Below are positions 53,530 through 64,000 of a DNA stretch of 64,000 nt, piece after piece. The position numbers and the translations under genes were made by a program. Source of the stretch: Ascaphus truei (taxonomy: Eukaryota; Chordata; Amphibia; Anura; Ascaphidae); contig CM071573.1 in NCBI GenBank assembly GCA_036426205.1, positions 47,780,214 to 47,844,213 on the forward strand. The letters are read 5' to 3'. The notes below the pieces were generated by a model. The model saw only the letters and a list, made by a program, of their open reading frames with translations. It was not told the origin of the DNA and made no database searches. The first letter of the stretch is position 1, and every line of letters starts with the position of its first letter.

Positions 53530-54914
53530 TACCCATATGCTTCATTAAAGAGGTATGTTTTGAGATGGGTCTTAAATGTAGATAGAAGATGCTAATTATT
53601 AGAGGAAGGGCATTCCCGAAGTGTAGGACTGTGAGTGAGAAAGTTCATAGGTGGGAGAGCACTAAGGGTAAAGAGAAGATATCCTTGAGCAGAACGCAAG
53701 AGTCGAGCAAGTGTATAGCGAGAAATTACGGCTAGATTTAAAGAGGGGTAGAAGAGTGTATAGCATTAAAAGTGACGAGAATTTTCCCTGACAGGGATCA
53801 GCTACAAGCAGCAATACTTCACACCCTGATAGCTCTCTTATGAGTGCAACTTTAGTATAACCATCTCTTTAGCATTGTTCACCATTGGTAGTGAATAGGA
53901 TAACTGAGCAGTACTATAGACTTTACCAGTCTATTTTTATCTGTGTCATATACATCACACTACACTACACGATTTTAACGAAGTTATTAAATAAATCTTT
54001 TTTATTTTATGTATATTAGTTCACCCCTGACCACATTATACTATAAAGGTTTGCTGTGCGCCTCTCAAAAGGGACCTCTGGTGCCTCCTTTAGGCACATC
54101 TCTTTATCTTTATACCTACACTCCCTTGGCAGCACGCTAACACCATCTAGGGGTTTTTGAGCGAGGTTCCTAACCCACAGTATTAATATGGGGTTTGATA
54201 GGAAGCCAGGAGAGGGATTGCAGCAGGAGAGATGCTGAAAAATAGCAGTGATTCTGGCAGCAGTGTTTAGAATAGATTGAAGGGGAGACAATTGAGAGGC
54301 AAGAAGGCCGGACAGCAGAAGGTTACAATAGTCAAGATGGGAGAGAATGAGGGCCTGCGTTAGAGTTATAGCAGTTGAGCAACAGAGGAAAAGGCTCATC
54401 TTCGCAATGTTACGGAGGAACAAAAAACAGGTTTTAGATACATTGTGAATGGGAGAGGAAAAGGTGACACCTACATTAGGTAGCGTGCTTGTGATACTGG
54501 ATGTATGATAGTACTGCCAACAATAATGTAGAAGGGGCCATGCTTGGGAAGGTCTTCCAGGATGATATAGCGGAGAGACATTAGGAGACTTTGGTCTGTA
54601 CAGCAGGTGTAAGTAAGGTCAGGGGTTGAAAAGTTCATTTGTGTGTCATCAGCATAGAGATGATATTTGAACCAAAGAGAAGTGATAAGGTCCCCTAGAG
54701 AGAGTGTGTAAAGACAGACCCCTGAGGTACTCCCACAGAGAGATCGGCAGAGGAGGTATAAGCAAATGTGACGCTGAAAGTATTAAGGAGAGGTAAGAGG
54801 AAATCCAGGATAGAGTTCTGTTATGAATACCAAGAGTATGGAGAATTTGAAGGAGAGGAGGGTGGTCCACAGTATGAAAGGCTGTGGAGAGGTCAAGCAA
54901 TATAAGTCGAATGT
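53530..54914 (-). pseudogene. L2-type LINE reverse transcriptase remnant
   Basis: The - strand carries [30 protein letters not shown], then [10 protein letters not shown] (the catalytic YADD box), and later NIAKMSLFLC..ALILSHLDYCN and LQSILNTAARIT. Order and spacing fit the polymerase of L2-clade LINEs. FDTVDH has become FHTVDH, and frameshifts separate the pieces. Confidence 0.8.
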
Positions 54915-54915
54915 A

Positions 54916-55271
54916 CAGTAGAGGCAACTCTTATTCGAACAAAAACCAGTGGCAATTCCCCAAAAAAACCAGGAAACACCCAGGTACATTCTGAATACAT
55001 GCCTTAAACTTTCCTTAAACTAGCCCCAGCATTTCTGCATTGATTAATGGCCTATCAGATTAACAGCGGGGGTCCCTGGCAGTCCCATTCAAACTGAATT
55101 GGAATGCCAGGGATCCCTGCTGTGTTAATCCTATGGGTCGTTAGTCAATGCAGAAATGCCTTAAACGTGCCTCAAACTAGCCCAGAACATACCCAGCACA
55201 TACCCAGCACATACCCAGAATGTAACCCGGCTAGTTTACGGCAAATGTTAGAATAAACGTTGCCTCTACTG
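54916..55271. mobile_element. MITE with TA duplication, between two LINE pieces
   Basis: CAGTAGAGGCAAC and its complement form the ends, TA flanks both sides (54914, 55272). Inside, 'gcagaaatgc' and 'gcatttctgc' arms pair, and 'acatacccagc' is repeated three times at 55196-55228. It interrupts the minus-strand LINE just past its FHTVDH block. Confidence 0.8.
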
Positions 55272-55364
55272 TACTTCTAAACTCTCCTGGTATCTGAAAC
55301 AAAGCCCTATCCTGGTTCTCATCTTACAGCTATTTGGCTAAATAAATAGATTAGAAAATCGGCA

Positions 55365-56550
55365 GTGCCCTGTGATGATTTCTTATCTCATCTTACCTCT
55401 CCCATCGCACATCTTCTGTCTCTGTTGCTAACATGTCTTTGCCTTATATTAATCTGTCTGTTGGTGTATCTAAGGGCTCTGTTCTGGGACATCTCTTTCT
55501 CTCTCTACTCACTATCAATTGGTGACCTCCTCAACTCTTTTGGCCTTAGATATCATCTCCATGCAGATGATACACCCATATCTACCCATCCCCGCCTCAC
55601 TCCTGCAATCTAGTGTCAGATAGCATCCTGGCTTTATCCTTGTGGATAGCACTCCACTGCCTTAAACTTAATATGTCTAAAACTGATCTCATATTTCCCC
55701 CTTAATCTGGCCTAACACCCCCTTTTTCCATCACAGTAAATTGTACTACCATCTATCGTGTTGCCAAAGCAAGTTGTTTAGGAGGGGCATTTCCCTTTCC
55801 TTCTCCATTCACCTTCACAGCTTCTTCCTCCATAATATTGCCAAGATCCACCCTTTTCTCTGTCAATCTACTGCTACAACCCTAATGCATGCTCTTATCC
55901 TTTCCCGTCTGTATTATTGCAACATACTGCTAACAGCACTTGCTGCCTATCAACTTCCTCCCTCACAATCTATCCTAAATTTGGCTGCTAGAATAATTTC
56001 ACTTTCTCCCAAAACAGTATCCGCTCATCTCCTCCTTAAATCCCCCTCCTGGCTTCCCATCAAATGTTGTATCATATACAAAGTTCTCCTCCTTACCTTT
56101 AAAGGCTCTCCACTCACGTGATTCTTCCTACTGTACATATCAGCTCATTCTCTCCTTAAACCCCTTTCCTTCGCTGCACCTTACCTGTGGAACTCGCTCA
56201 CACTCCGTAAACGCCAAGCACCCTGTCTTCCCACCTTCAAGACAAACCTTAAAACTCACCTCTTAAATGAAGCATTCCAATAGCCTGCAATCATGGCTAC
56301 TGCCCCAAACCCACAGTCACTCCTTCCAACCATTGTGGCCAAGCACTGCCATCTACAGCACTTATTCCCTCACCTGCTGTCTCTGTAAGTCTCCCAACAT
56401 ACCAGACTGTAAACTCTCTGGGGCAGGGATTTCTTTTCCTATTGTCTGACTTTGTTGCAGTTATTGTATTACAATTCCCTATACTGTATTGTCTCTTTGT
56501 AAAGCACCAAGTACACTGTGAGCACGATATAGAGACATACACACTCTGCC
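55365..56550 (+). pseudogene. L2-type LINE remnant with 3' tail
   Basis: The + strand has FSLYSLSIGDLL..YHLHADDTPI (YADD box changed to HADD), HNIAKIHPFLCQST, ALILSRLYYCN, QSILNLAARIIS and LPIKCCIIYKVLLLTFK, then the non-coding end 'ctgtaaactctctggggcag'. The altered catalytic box and frame breaks show it is inactive. It is inverted relative to the LINE at 53530-54914. Confidence 0.8.
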
Positions 56551-56574
56551 ATCTAGTGGACGCATACTACATAC

Positions 56575-56710
56575 CACTCTATGGGGGTATTTACTACGCT
56601 CAGATAAGGGTTATCATAGCTCGATTGATGATAACTGCCATTAAAGTCAATGGGAAGTTAACGTCGATAATTATCCAATGTCCCTTATTTCAGCTTTGTG
56701 AATCCCCCCA
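56575..56710. mobile_element. Short TIR-like sequence
   Basis: 'tatgggggtatttacta' and 'gtgaatccccccatta' are inverted around a palindromic 'ggttatcatagctcgattga' centre. No coding content. Confidence 0.4.
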
Positions 56711-56719
56711 TTATACTTC

Positions 56720-57600
56720 TGGGCATGTTTTTAACCCCTCACCTCCCAAAGGAAGAAGAATCATTACAATGTATACACAGCAATGCTGCACTAGATTTGT
56801 TATTGTATATAACACCATTCTTTATGCATTTGCATTGAAAGTACAGTTACTGGTTCCATTGTTAGACACAATGGTTTCTCCCTGTTTTCATGGCTACAGT
56901 CAGTTTCCTTCTGTTCTGTAAGTGGAAATGGATAATATAAGCAAGTGGGATGTTAAGTAAACTTACGAGTGGGTTGCCAAGATAAAAACAGGTGTTGATT
57001 ATAATGTCAATATGTAAAATAGGATATCATGCAAATTGTTACTAAGTTAGTTATACAGCGAATTTACATCTGATTTTCATCCAGTGTTTTGTTTGAAGAG
57101 ATATTTAGGGATGTTCTGCTTACATGTGAAGAACATAACCACTCTTAAAACCAGTCCTGTTATGTATCCGGACTGTAACCCAATAATAGGGAAGGGAGAC
57201 ATGGGAGAAAGGAAAACCAGAACCCCTCCTGCGTAGGAGCCTGGCTATCCCTCACACCCAATCCAGTTCCCATAAAGATGAATGGTGGCAGTATATTGTA
57301 AAAGAGTTCCACACGGGTGTCAATGAGAATGTATAAGTACTCACGGTACCAGACCTCAAAAGGTTTCAGATGACCCCCCCCCCCCTGGCGTGCTTCTGCC
57401 TGAATGGCAAACAGGAAAAAAGAAGAATAGCTCAGTATAGCAGGAAAAAATGGAAAGGGCAGGAAGCAAATGATAAAACATACTTTTTGGGCAAAAACGG
57501 GTAGAAAAAGGTAAATAAATAGCTTCTATAGTTTGCCTCCAGCCCTTTCCAATTTTTCCTACGGTGCTCCACTTTTCTTTTTTCCTGCTTTGCTGATAAG
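56720..57600. other. Intergenic DNA, no gene seen
   Basis: It contains a poly-C run at 57366-57377 and otherwise unremarkable AT-rich sequence. Confidence 0.4.
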
Positions 57601-57619
57601 TTTATAAATTAAGTAGAAA

Positions 57620-58620
57620 TAACCGTGTTAGTCCAGTTGCGATAGTGCAGAGTAAATGAGTATTTCAGTACTAGGTGATACCTTTTTAATTAGGTCTAAC
57701 AATTGATATTATAAGATAAGCTTCCGAGAGTTCTCCTCTCTTCCTCAGGTCAGCGATACTGATTTACAAAGATTCCATGAGCTTAACATAGATGTAAAAC
57801 AGAAAAAGAAAGACAGCCATCTAAGGCATATGATGCAGAGAAGGAATAAACAGACATGGGCAATAAGTGGATGAAAGGGACAGTGAGACAAATGACCATA
57901 CATCTATCAGTAGTGTACAGGGAGGTAGAGATGCAGGGGGGGAGAGGGGGTCAATTGTAAAATTCACAGAGAGGCAGGGAGAAACATTACAAAAAATTAT
58001 GATAGTGGGTTAAAAAAAACCATATCGGCATTAAGTCCTCTTGTTTTAGTGTCTGTGTACTATCATTTTGAGTTTAAACGTTTTCCGTTCTTGAGTGCTT
58101 TTAAACATTCCACTGAGGATTTCAATTTTTACAGTAAGTCATATACAGTATGGATTGATATGGCTATGAGAAGTGGTGTCCCACTGAAGTGCTATAACTT
58201 CCTCCTTCATTGTGTGTCTGTGTAGGTTTGTTCTGGTTTGAAGTTTTTGGCTGGTTTCACTAATGTAGCATCTTTGGCCACATTTGCAGCATTGATCATA
58301 TAGACCAAATTTCTTGATGCGCAGCAAAATGTTCCTTTAACATTAACAAACATAGAACTGTAACTGGTTATGGGATCTTAGCATATATGTTTGCAGTGTG
58401 TGTTGTTGCATGGTCTTGTGTCATTAACAGCTCCCTTCAGTTCATTATGATGTTTTCTATTGATCAACTTCTGTCTGAGGTTTGGTGGGTGCCGGAATGC
58501 AAGGATGGGAGGTTTGTGAAAAATGTATTTTAATGTTTCATCCTCTGTCAGATCTTAATAGATTTCTGAATAGATTTTGCTTTGTACTGTGCCCAGCTTC
58601 TGCTCCACCTTCGATTTCTT
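57620..58620 (-). pseudogene. Penelope-like element 3' half, second family
   Basis: Read on the - strand: LTEDETLKYIF, PPILAFRHPPNLRQKLI, then RPCNNTHCKHIC, and in a shifted frame CCKCGQRCYISETSQKLQTR, the GIY-YIG nuclease region of PLEs (usual CGQRCYIGETSQ; here G to S). The 3' UTR follows, with the hairpin motif at 57719-57752 and 'gactaacacggttatttcta' near 57620-57640. Frameshifts make it non-functional. Confidence 0.8.
57719..57752 (-). other. Hammerhead-like hairpin with perfect 5-bp stem
   Basis: The - strand reads CTGAGGAA, stem GAGAG/CTCTC with loop gagaa, then GGAAGC in place of GAAAC. It lies in the 3' UTR of the adjacent PLE, which ties this motif class to a PLE. Confidence 0.45.
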
Positions 58621-59500
58621 TTTAATGATTTACCCCTTGTGTATTTTGTCTTAAATGAATGCCTGCATCCTACAGAACATTATTTTTCAATGTCATATAA
58701 ACATCAATATGTCATTTTAGAGATTGCTTTCTGTGTACTTTGTTTATGTACAGTGAGTAAAACATGGGAACATCAGAAACCATCTCATTTGCATTTGCCA
58801 AATAGAAACAGTGTCAGGAAATTGACAAGTATTCTGCTGACTTGCAAATATTCTCCTTCACCGTGTTCTTGTGCGATAAATAAGGTCGATTTTGTGAGTT
58901 TGTATCAAGCAACAAAGAACATGTGAAAACTAAGTAAGGTCTTGCAATACATATCAGAACGACAAGATATAGGAGCAAAGTCATTCCACAATATTCACCT
59001 TGCTGTTGACTGAAGACTTTCACCCATGGAAATTTTCTCCAATAAATATGGCCTTTTATCATTTTGAGAAGCAAATAATAACAAGAAGACGAAAACTACT
59101 TTAATTCCTCTACAAAACAGTTCATTTTGTTTTTGAGGGACTTGCTGGACAACTAGACATTTGAGATAAAACAAGTGCAAAAAGAAACAAAGTGACCCAA
59201 TCGCTACTTTCTACTTTCTCCCCATTGGATTTGGAACGGAAGAAATTGAAGATAAGACACAAATTTGTCTCGTTATGGTGATACGATTCCATTGACTATT
59301 CCATTGGTCTTCAAAAGAGAGATAGTTTGACGTTTGGCAATTTATCACCACCTGTAATATATTTGGTGTAACAAGGGTTAGTCGTTTTGTCTGAGGATTC
59401 AATGAACAAATCTTCATTTCAATATGACATGGTAGTAAAAAGATGACATAAGTGTCTAAATCTATGCACTGTTAAACTGTGCACAAAACAGAGAGGCATA
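58620..59500. other. Upstream region of TAS2R
   Basis: AT-rich DNA with no recognisable gene. It should hold the promoter of the receptor at 59519, but no clear TATA box is seen at a fixed distance. Confidence 0.35.
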
Positions 59501-59518
59501 TTTCTATCTTATTTCGCC

Positions 59519-60445
59519 ATGCCTGAAATAAACTATATTGTTGCTTTGGTTCTGCACAGCATCTTTTTTTTTATTGGGTTGGCAGGAAACCTCTTTATTC
59601 TGGTGGTGAATTTTCTGGACTGGTTGAAGACCAACGACCTCAGTCCTTGCGACCTGATCCTTAACAGCATTGGGCTTTCCAACATCATCCTCCAAGGAAT
59701 CGTGGTAGTCAACGAGTTTTGCTTCTTCATGTTTCCGAAAGTCTACTCCCATGATTGGGTAGTCAACTCATTTGTAGTCATCATAAGTTCTGTTGCATTC
59801 TCTAGTCTCTGGTTCTCCACTTGCTTGTGCTTTTACTATTGTGTGAAGATTGTCAATCTCAATGGGGCATTTTTCTATAAACTCAAGACGAAGGTTCCCA
59901 CGATGATGCCTTGGCTTCTAGTGGGATCCATTGCTATATCTTGGACTATGGGTCTACCAGCCTATTGGGACCTGTATAGGGAATTTCCACTTTCTGTGGC
60001 TGCAAATTTTTCAGGGAACTGGACATCTTCACTTGCATTCAGTTTTAAGAGCAAATGCACATGCCTCTTCCAGCTGTACCTTCTGTTTTCTTCAGTGGCT
60101 TTCACCATAGTTTTCTCCTCAGGTGTGGCCATTATCACCTCTCTCTGTAAACACATGAGGAGGATGAGGAAGAACAATGAAGGCTTTGCAAGTGCATGTC
60201 TTGATTCCCATTTAGCAGCTGTCAAAACTGTGACGTCCCTCCTGATCCTTTACATAATGTTTTATGGGGCTCTAAATGCAATATTCAACTCATCAACAGC
60301 AGTAGGGAGCTTGCTTTTTTCCCTTTGTATTATGGGGGTCTCTAGCTTCCCATCAATTAACTCCATTATCTTAATAATGGGGAATACAAAGCTGACAAAA
60401 GCATTGAGACAACTTTTGGGAGGAAAACAGTGTGGGCAACAGTGA
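59519..60445 (+). CDS. TAS2R-type bitter taste receptor
   Basis: One uninterrupted exon of 308 codons with seven membrane segments. TAS2R landmarks are GLAGNLFILVVNF in segment 1, LSPCDLILNSIGLSN in segment 2, LWFSTCLCFYYCVKI in segment 3, HLAAVKTVTSLLILY at segment 6 and MGNTKLTKALRQLL after segment 7. Two sequons (NFS, NWT) lie in the second extracellular loop. The start at 59519 puts segment 1 about 10 residues in, normal for the family. It shares family motifs but modest overall identity with the receptor at 52874, so the two are old paralogues in divergent orientation. The ligand is unknown. Confidence 0.95.
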   Translation: MPEINYIVALVLHSIFFFIGLAGNLFILVVNFLDWLKTNDLSPCDLILNSIGLSNIILQGIVVVNEFCFFMFPKVYSHDWVVNSFVVIISSVAFSSLWFSTCLCFYYCVKIVNLNGAFFYKLKTKVPTMMPWLLVGSIAISWTMGLPAYWDLYREFPLSVAANFSGNWTSSLAFSFKSKCTCLFQLYLLFSSVAFTIVFSSGVAIITSLCKHMRRMRKNNEGFASACLDSHLAAVKTVTSLLILYIMFYGALNAIFNSSTAVGSLLFSLCIMGVSSFPSINSIILIMGNTKLTKALRQLLGGKQCGQQ

Positions 60446-60449
60446 AGAC

Positions 60450-62240
60450 AATGTAATCACTAGAGTTATTCGCATGACCAATGCCACGTTCTAGAAATCA
60501 GCCAAATCATAGGAGAAGCAATAAATAGTATTGATACCTCATATTGTAATCAGTTCATCTCTGCTTAAGGGAGACAAACAAATCCTGTTGGCAATTTTCA
60601 AAACTGAAATATATAGGCTACTCCTTTTCAATAATTTAAGAAACTTTTTCCATGATGTGTACTAGACTACCACTATTTTTTTATTTAACCAAACATACAA
60701 TTACACATTTACCTTCTGTAGAAAATATGATTTATTTTAGAAGGACTTTCTCCTTTTCTTTATTTATTATAGCATACATATCGTATACTTTTTTTCTATA
60801 ACAATATTTGAAGAACTTTTCCCAAATGTTTAAGAGGTTGAGAATTATAATGTAAATAGGTACAATAGCACAACATTTTGTAAGCAACTTTGCCCACTGT
60901 ATGTATTGAAATAGTTACTTCATGTATGTAGGGCATTGTAAATATCCATAATTATTATCTTGTGTTTATGTACATTTTTTTGTAATTTAAATTAGATTAA
61001 ATAATCCTGTTCAGTTTAGTATGTAAGAAACTATTTAAAAATAAATATAAATGTAGCAAGCCAATTTGAAGTGTATTTACTTTAATTATGATTATGTTTT
61101 CGAAGGGAATCACTCCAGTAGACTGGAAATGTTCATATTAGAAGGATATACTAGAAATTCAGATCATATGTAAGTCTTGTATTCTGCCTGTGGGGTAATG
61201 TTCTGATAACAGAGGTACCTCTGACCACAAATGGTACAGTACATTGAGGTTGTAGGATATTCATTTAAAGGGGTGGTTTTGTATCAGGATGTCTCCATTA
61301 GAAGAAGGGTGTGGGGAGGGTTTTTTTATCATGAAGAATAATCAACCAAAGTAATACGTTGATCTGTAATTACTCTGGTTTCTTATGTTTGCCACTAAAC
61401 TGCATGGATTGTAAACTTTTTGAAGAGCAGCTGCATTCTTTCATACGTATTTAATGTTTTCAGATTTCTGCATGATTAACTATGTTTTCATAATAACATC
61501 AATCATTTAAAAAAAAAAAAAAAAACATCTTGACCAGTAGTGTAATAATAAAAATAAATACCACAAATAATACAATATTTATTGCTTTTTTGTTTTGCTT
61601 TTCTGTACAAAACTATTGGAAAATATCATTTAATTGCATCCTATGACTAGTGCAATGTGCAGGAACAAGGATTTAAAGATGTTCTCACTAATAGAGCTGC
61701 ATTAAATGTAAAAAAAGATAAAAACATGTTTCTTATATTTAACCTTTGATCTGTAGTAAGCAGTCAATGCAAATGTACGGATCTGAGCCTTTTATTTTAG
61801 GACAATGACTTTAAGGCACACCAATGGATTTGGACTTTCTGGAATTTGGTCCATAGTGTCTGGATCGAATGTTTAAGTGAGATTTACATATACAGGATAT
61901 ATGGGAGCAAAGAGATTAATGTCCAGCCAATCAAATAAAAGCAAACCACGTGTGACTCACTCTGGTGCACGTTATTCACATCAGTTGTTATTATGGAAGT
62001 TCCCTACAAGCCTAATATGCTCATAATGCGACTTAGAGGAACCTATAAGTCCAGATAAAAGAGGGCACAGTGAAAGAAGCCTTTGCCTTCCCCACATTTC
62101 CTTCCATCCTTCCTTTTTGTCATGGGCTTGCTTCCAAACAGAATGAATCATTGTATGTCACTTAGGGCTAGATCTGTTTTTATTTTTTATCTTTTTGGTG
62201 TGCCTCCTGAAACCATCGCTCCCTTCCCACCCCGGACCAA
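60450..62240. other. AT-rich 3' flank of TAS2R, no further gene
   Basis: Several AATAAA copies (61041, 61549) could serve the receptor transcript. A poly-A run lies at 61508-61525. No other gene or TIR is seen. Confidence 0.4.
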
Positions 62241-62245
62241 GACTC

Positions 62246-63515
62246 CTTAGCAGGTATTAAAATGAGGTAAATACAACCTCAGATAAACAACAACACATGA
62301 CATATTACACCGTGTAATGATTTATTTAACAAAAATAAAGCCAAAATGGAGAAGCCATGTGTGAAAAACTAAGTATACCTTATGATTCAATAGCTTGTAG
62401 AACCACCTTTAGCAGCAATAACTTGAAGTAATCGTTATCTATATAACTTTATCAGTCTCTCACATCGTTGTGAAGGAATTTTGTCCCACTCTTCTTTACA
62501 ACGTTGCTTCAGTTCATTGAGGTTTGTGGGCATTTGTTTATGCACAGCTCTCTTAAGGTCCCGACACAGCATTTCAATCGGGTTGAGGTCTGGACTTTGA
62601 CAGGGCCATTGCAACACCTTGATTCTTTTCTTTTCCAGCCATTTTGTTTTAGATTTGCTGGTGTGCTTGGGATCATTGTCCTGTTGCTTGACCCAATTTC
62701 GGCCAAGCTTTAGCTGTCGGACAGATGGCCTCACATTTGACTCTAGAATACTTTGGTATACAGAGGAGTTCATGGTCGACTCAATGACTGCAAGGTTCCC
62801 AGGTCCTGTGGCTGCAAAACAAGCCCAAATCATCACCCCTCCACCATCGTACTTGACAGTTGGTATGAGGTGTTTGTGCTGATATGCTGTGTTTGGTTTT
62901 CGCCAAACGTGGCACTGTGCATTATGGTCAAACATCTTCACTTTGGTCTCGTCTGTCCAAAGGACATTGTTCCAGAAGTCTTGTGGTTTGTTCAGATGCA
63001 ACTTTGCAAACCTAAGCCGTGCTGCCATGTTCTTTTTAGAGAGAAGAGGCTTTCTCCTGGCAACCCTTCCAAACAAACCATACTTGTTCAGTCTTTTTCT
63101 AATTGTACTGTCATGAACTTTAACATTTAACATGCTAACTAAGGCCTGTAGAGTTTGAGATGTAACTCTTTGTTTTTTTGCAATTTCTCTGAGCATTGCA
63201 CGGTCTGACCTTGGGGTGAATTTGCTGGGACATCCACTCCTGGGAAGATTGGCAACTGTCTTGAATGGTTTCCACTTTTGAATAATCTTTCTCACTGTAG
63301 AATGATGGACTTTAAATTGTTTGGAAATGGCCTTATAACCCTTCCCAGATTGATGGGCAGCAACAATTGCTTCTCTAAGATCATTGCTGATGTCTTTCCT
63401 CCTTGGCATTGTGTTAACACACACCTGAATGCTCCAGACCAGCAAACTGCTAAAACTTCAGCTTTTATAGAGGTGGTCACACTTGCTGATGATCAATTAA
63501 CCTGCACTCTAAAGT
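62246..63515 (-). mobile_element. Tc1-type transposon copy 2, without TIRs
   Basis: It matches copy 1 from its 'gatgatcaattaa' 5' region to 'cagatgaacaacaacacatg'-type 3' DNA, but both outer ends (the CAGTGGTGTG repeats) are missing. Without TIRs it cannot be moved, even by its own enzyme. Confidence 0.85.
62435..63409 (-). CDS. Tc1 transposase, nearly intact
   Basis: From MPRRKD at 63409 the frame runs 324 codons without a break. The N-terminal paired-like helix-turn-helix (KAISKQFKVHHSTVRKII), a GRPR-like basic patch (GRVARRK), and the DD34E triad (WTDETK, QDNDPK, NPIEM) are all present. It cuts and pastes Tc1 DNA at TA sites. The last codons differ from copy 1: an earlier TAA follows KLYR, removing about nine residues. 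QDN replaces the LDN of copy 1. Whether the gene is still expressed is unknown. Confidence 0.85.
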   Translation of the reverse strand: MPRRKDISNDLREAIVAAHQSGKGYKAISKQFKVHHSTVRKIIQKWKPFKTVANLPRSGCPSKFTPRSDRAMLREIAKKQRVTSQTLQALVSMLNVKVHDSTIRKRLNKYGLFGRVARRKPLLSKKNMAARLRFAKLHLNKPQDFWNNVLWTDETKVKMFDHNAQCHVWRKPNTAYQHKHLIPTVKYDGGGVMIWACFAATGPGNLAVIESTMNSSVYQSILESNVRPSVRQLKLGRNWVKQQDNDPKHTSKSKTKWLEKKRIKVLQWPCQSPDLNPIEMLCRDLKRAVHKQMPTNLNELKQRCKEEWDKIPSQRCERLIKLYR

Positions 63516-64000
63516 TACAAACATCCAATTATAGACGTCGTTAGTAAATGGATATTGTATAGTTAGTAGGACCAAAGAAAGAGATCCAAGAGATCCCTTG
63601 CAACAGCTCAAAAACAGTATTAAAATAAAAAAATTAAAAAAAATTATTAAATCAATACTAGACAAAACAGACAAAAATAGGGAACATAAAGACAAAGGAT
63701 AGTAAAATCCCCAAATGGAGAGACGGCTGGATATGAGGTGAGCTGGTGTATAAATACAACCTATGCTTATAAGGAAAGGTATCCTGTACATATATATGGT
63801 ACAAAAGATATAAAGGGTGGACAAAGATGTGTATACAGATATGCTGTTAGGTTTTACATCGATGATAAGTTGTCTAAATAGCAATTATAACCACCTACAG
63901 TAGCGCATATTGAGGACATAGAAACGTTTCTCCCCACATGGGTATATGTCTCAGTATCTCATTCAACGTATCTATAATTCACCATGGATATATGTACAAA
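63516..64000. other. AT-rich flank, PLE-like UTR
   Basis: The text (aaaaacagtattaaaataaa, then 'atccccaaatggag') looks like PLE non-coding DNA seen elsewhere. No gene is supported; the window ends here. Confidence 0.3.

Overview
The window looks like vertebrate nuclear DNA, most probably from an anuran amphibian. It is AT-rich, has split genes with GT/AG introns, and is packed with frog-type repeats: Tc1 transposons, Penelope-like elements (PLEs), L2-type LINE tails ending in a 'ctatataaataaa' motif, many terminal-inverted-repeat (TIR) MITEs, and GATA, CATA and TG microsatellites. The species cannot be fixed from sequence alone. There is no prokaryotic gene organisation, CRISPR array, tRNA or rRNA that I can see.

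Five host genes plus one more candidate are supported. (1) On the + strand at 6481-12449 is an NK-receptor-like C-type lectin in four phase-compatible exons; its membrane-anchor exon is not identified. (2) On the - strand at 20565-15932 is a secreted protein with two WAP-like domains and a very Gly/Lys-rich tail, in four exons. (3) On the + strand at 35287-41027 is a second WAP-family secreted protein, in four exons. (4) On the + strand at 46078-48720 is a small secreted two-cysteine helical protein with a signal peptide like that of gene 3; I do not recognise its family for certain. (5, 6) Two intact single-exon TAS2R-type bitter taste receptors lie in divergent orientation, at 52874-51933 (-) and 59519-60445 (+).

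Most of the rest is mobile DNA. There is a Tc1 copy with both TIRs and an interrupted transposase (6700-8670) inside the lectin gene, and a second copy with a nearly intact transposase (62435-63409) but no TIRs. A Penelope-like element at 12627-14564 forms a near-perfect inverted repeat of about 870 bp per arm around a GIY-YIG endonuclease remnant. Other PLE remnants lie at 21555-21620, 49800-50690 and 57620-58620. There is an LTR pair (26224-26925 and 28028-29290), the 3' LTR being split by a 543-bp insertion with a 9-bp target duplication. L2-type LINE pieces lie at 53165-54940 (-) and 55365-56550 (+), a gypsy integrase scrap at 2170-2450 and a DIRS-type SGNH-hydrolase scrap at 42200-42700.

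Read together, the window places an NK-complex-type lectin about 40 kb from TAS2R genes, the same pairing found on human chromosome 12p13, with a small cluster of secreted WAP-type genes between them. The most unusual items are the WAP protein with the Gly/Lys tail, the orphan secreted protein, the palindromic PLE, and a recurring 'CTGAnnAA - hairpin - GAAAC' motif that resembles the hammerhead ribozymes known from Penelope-like elements.
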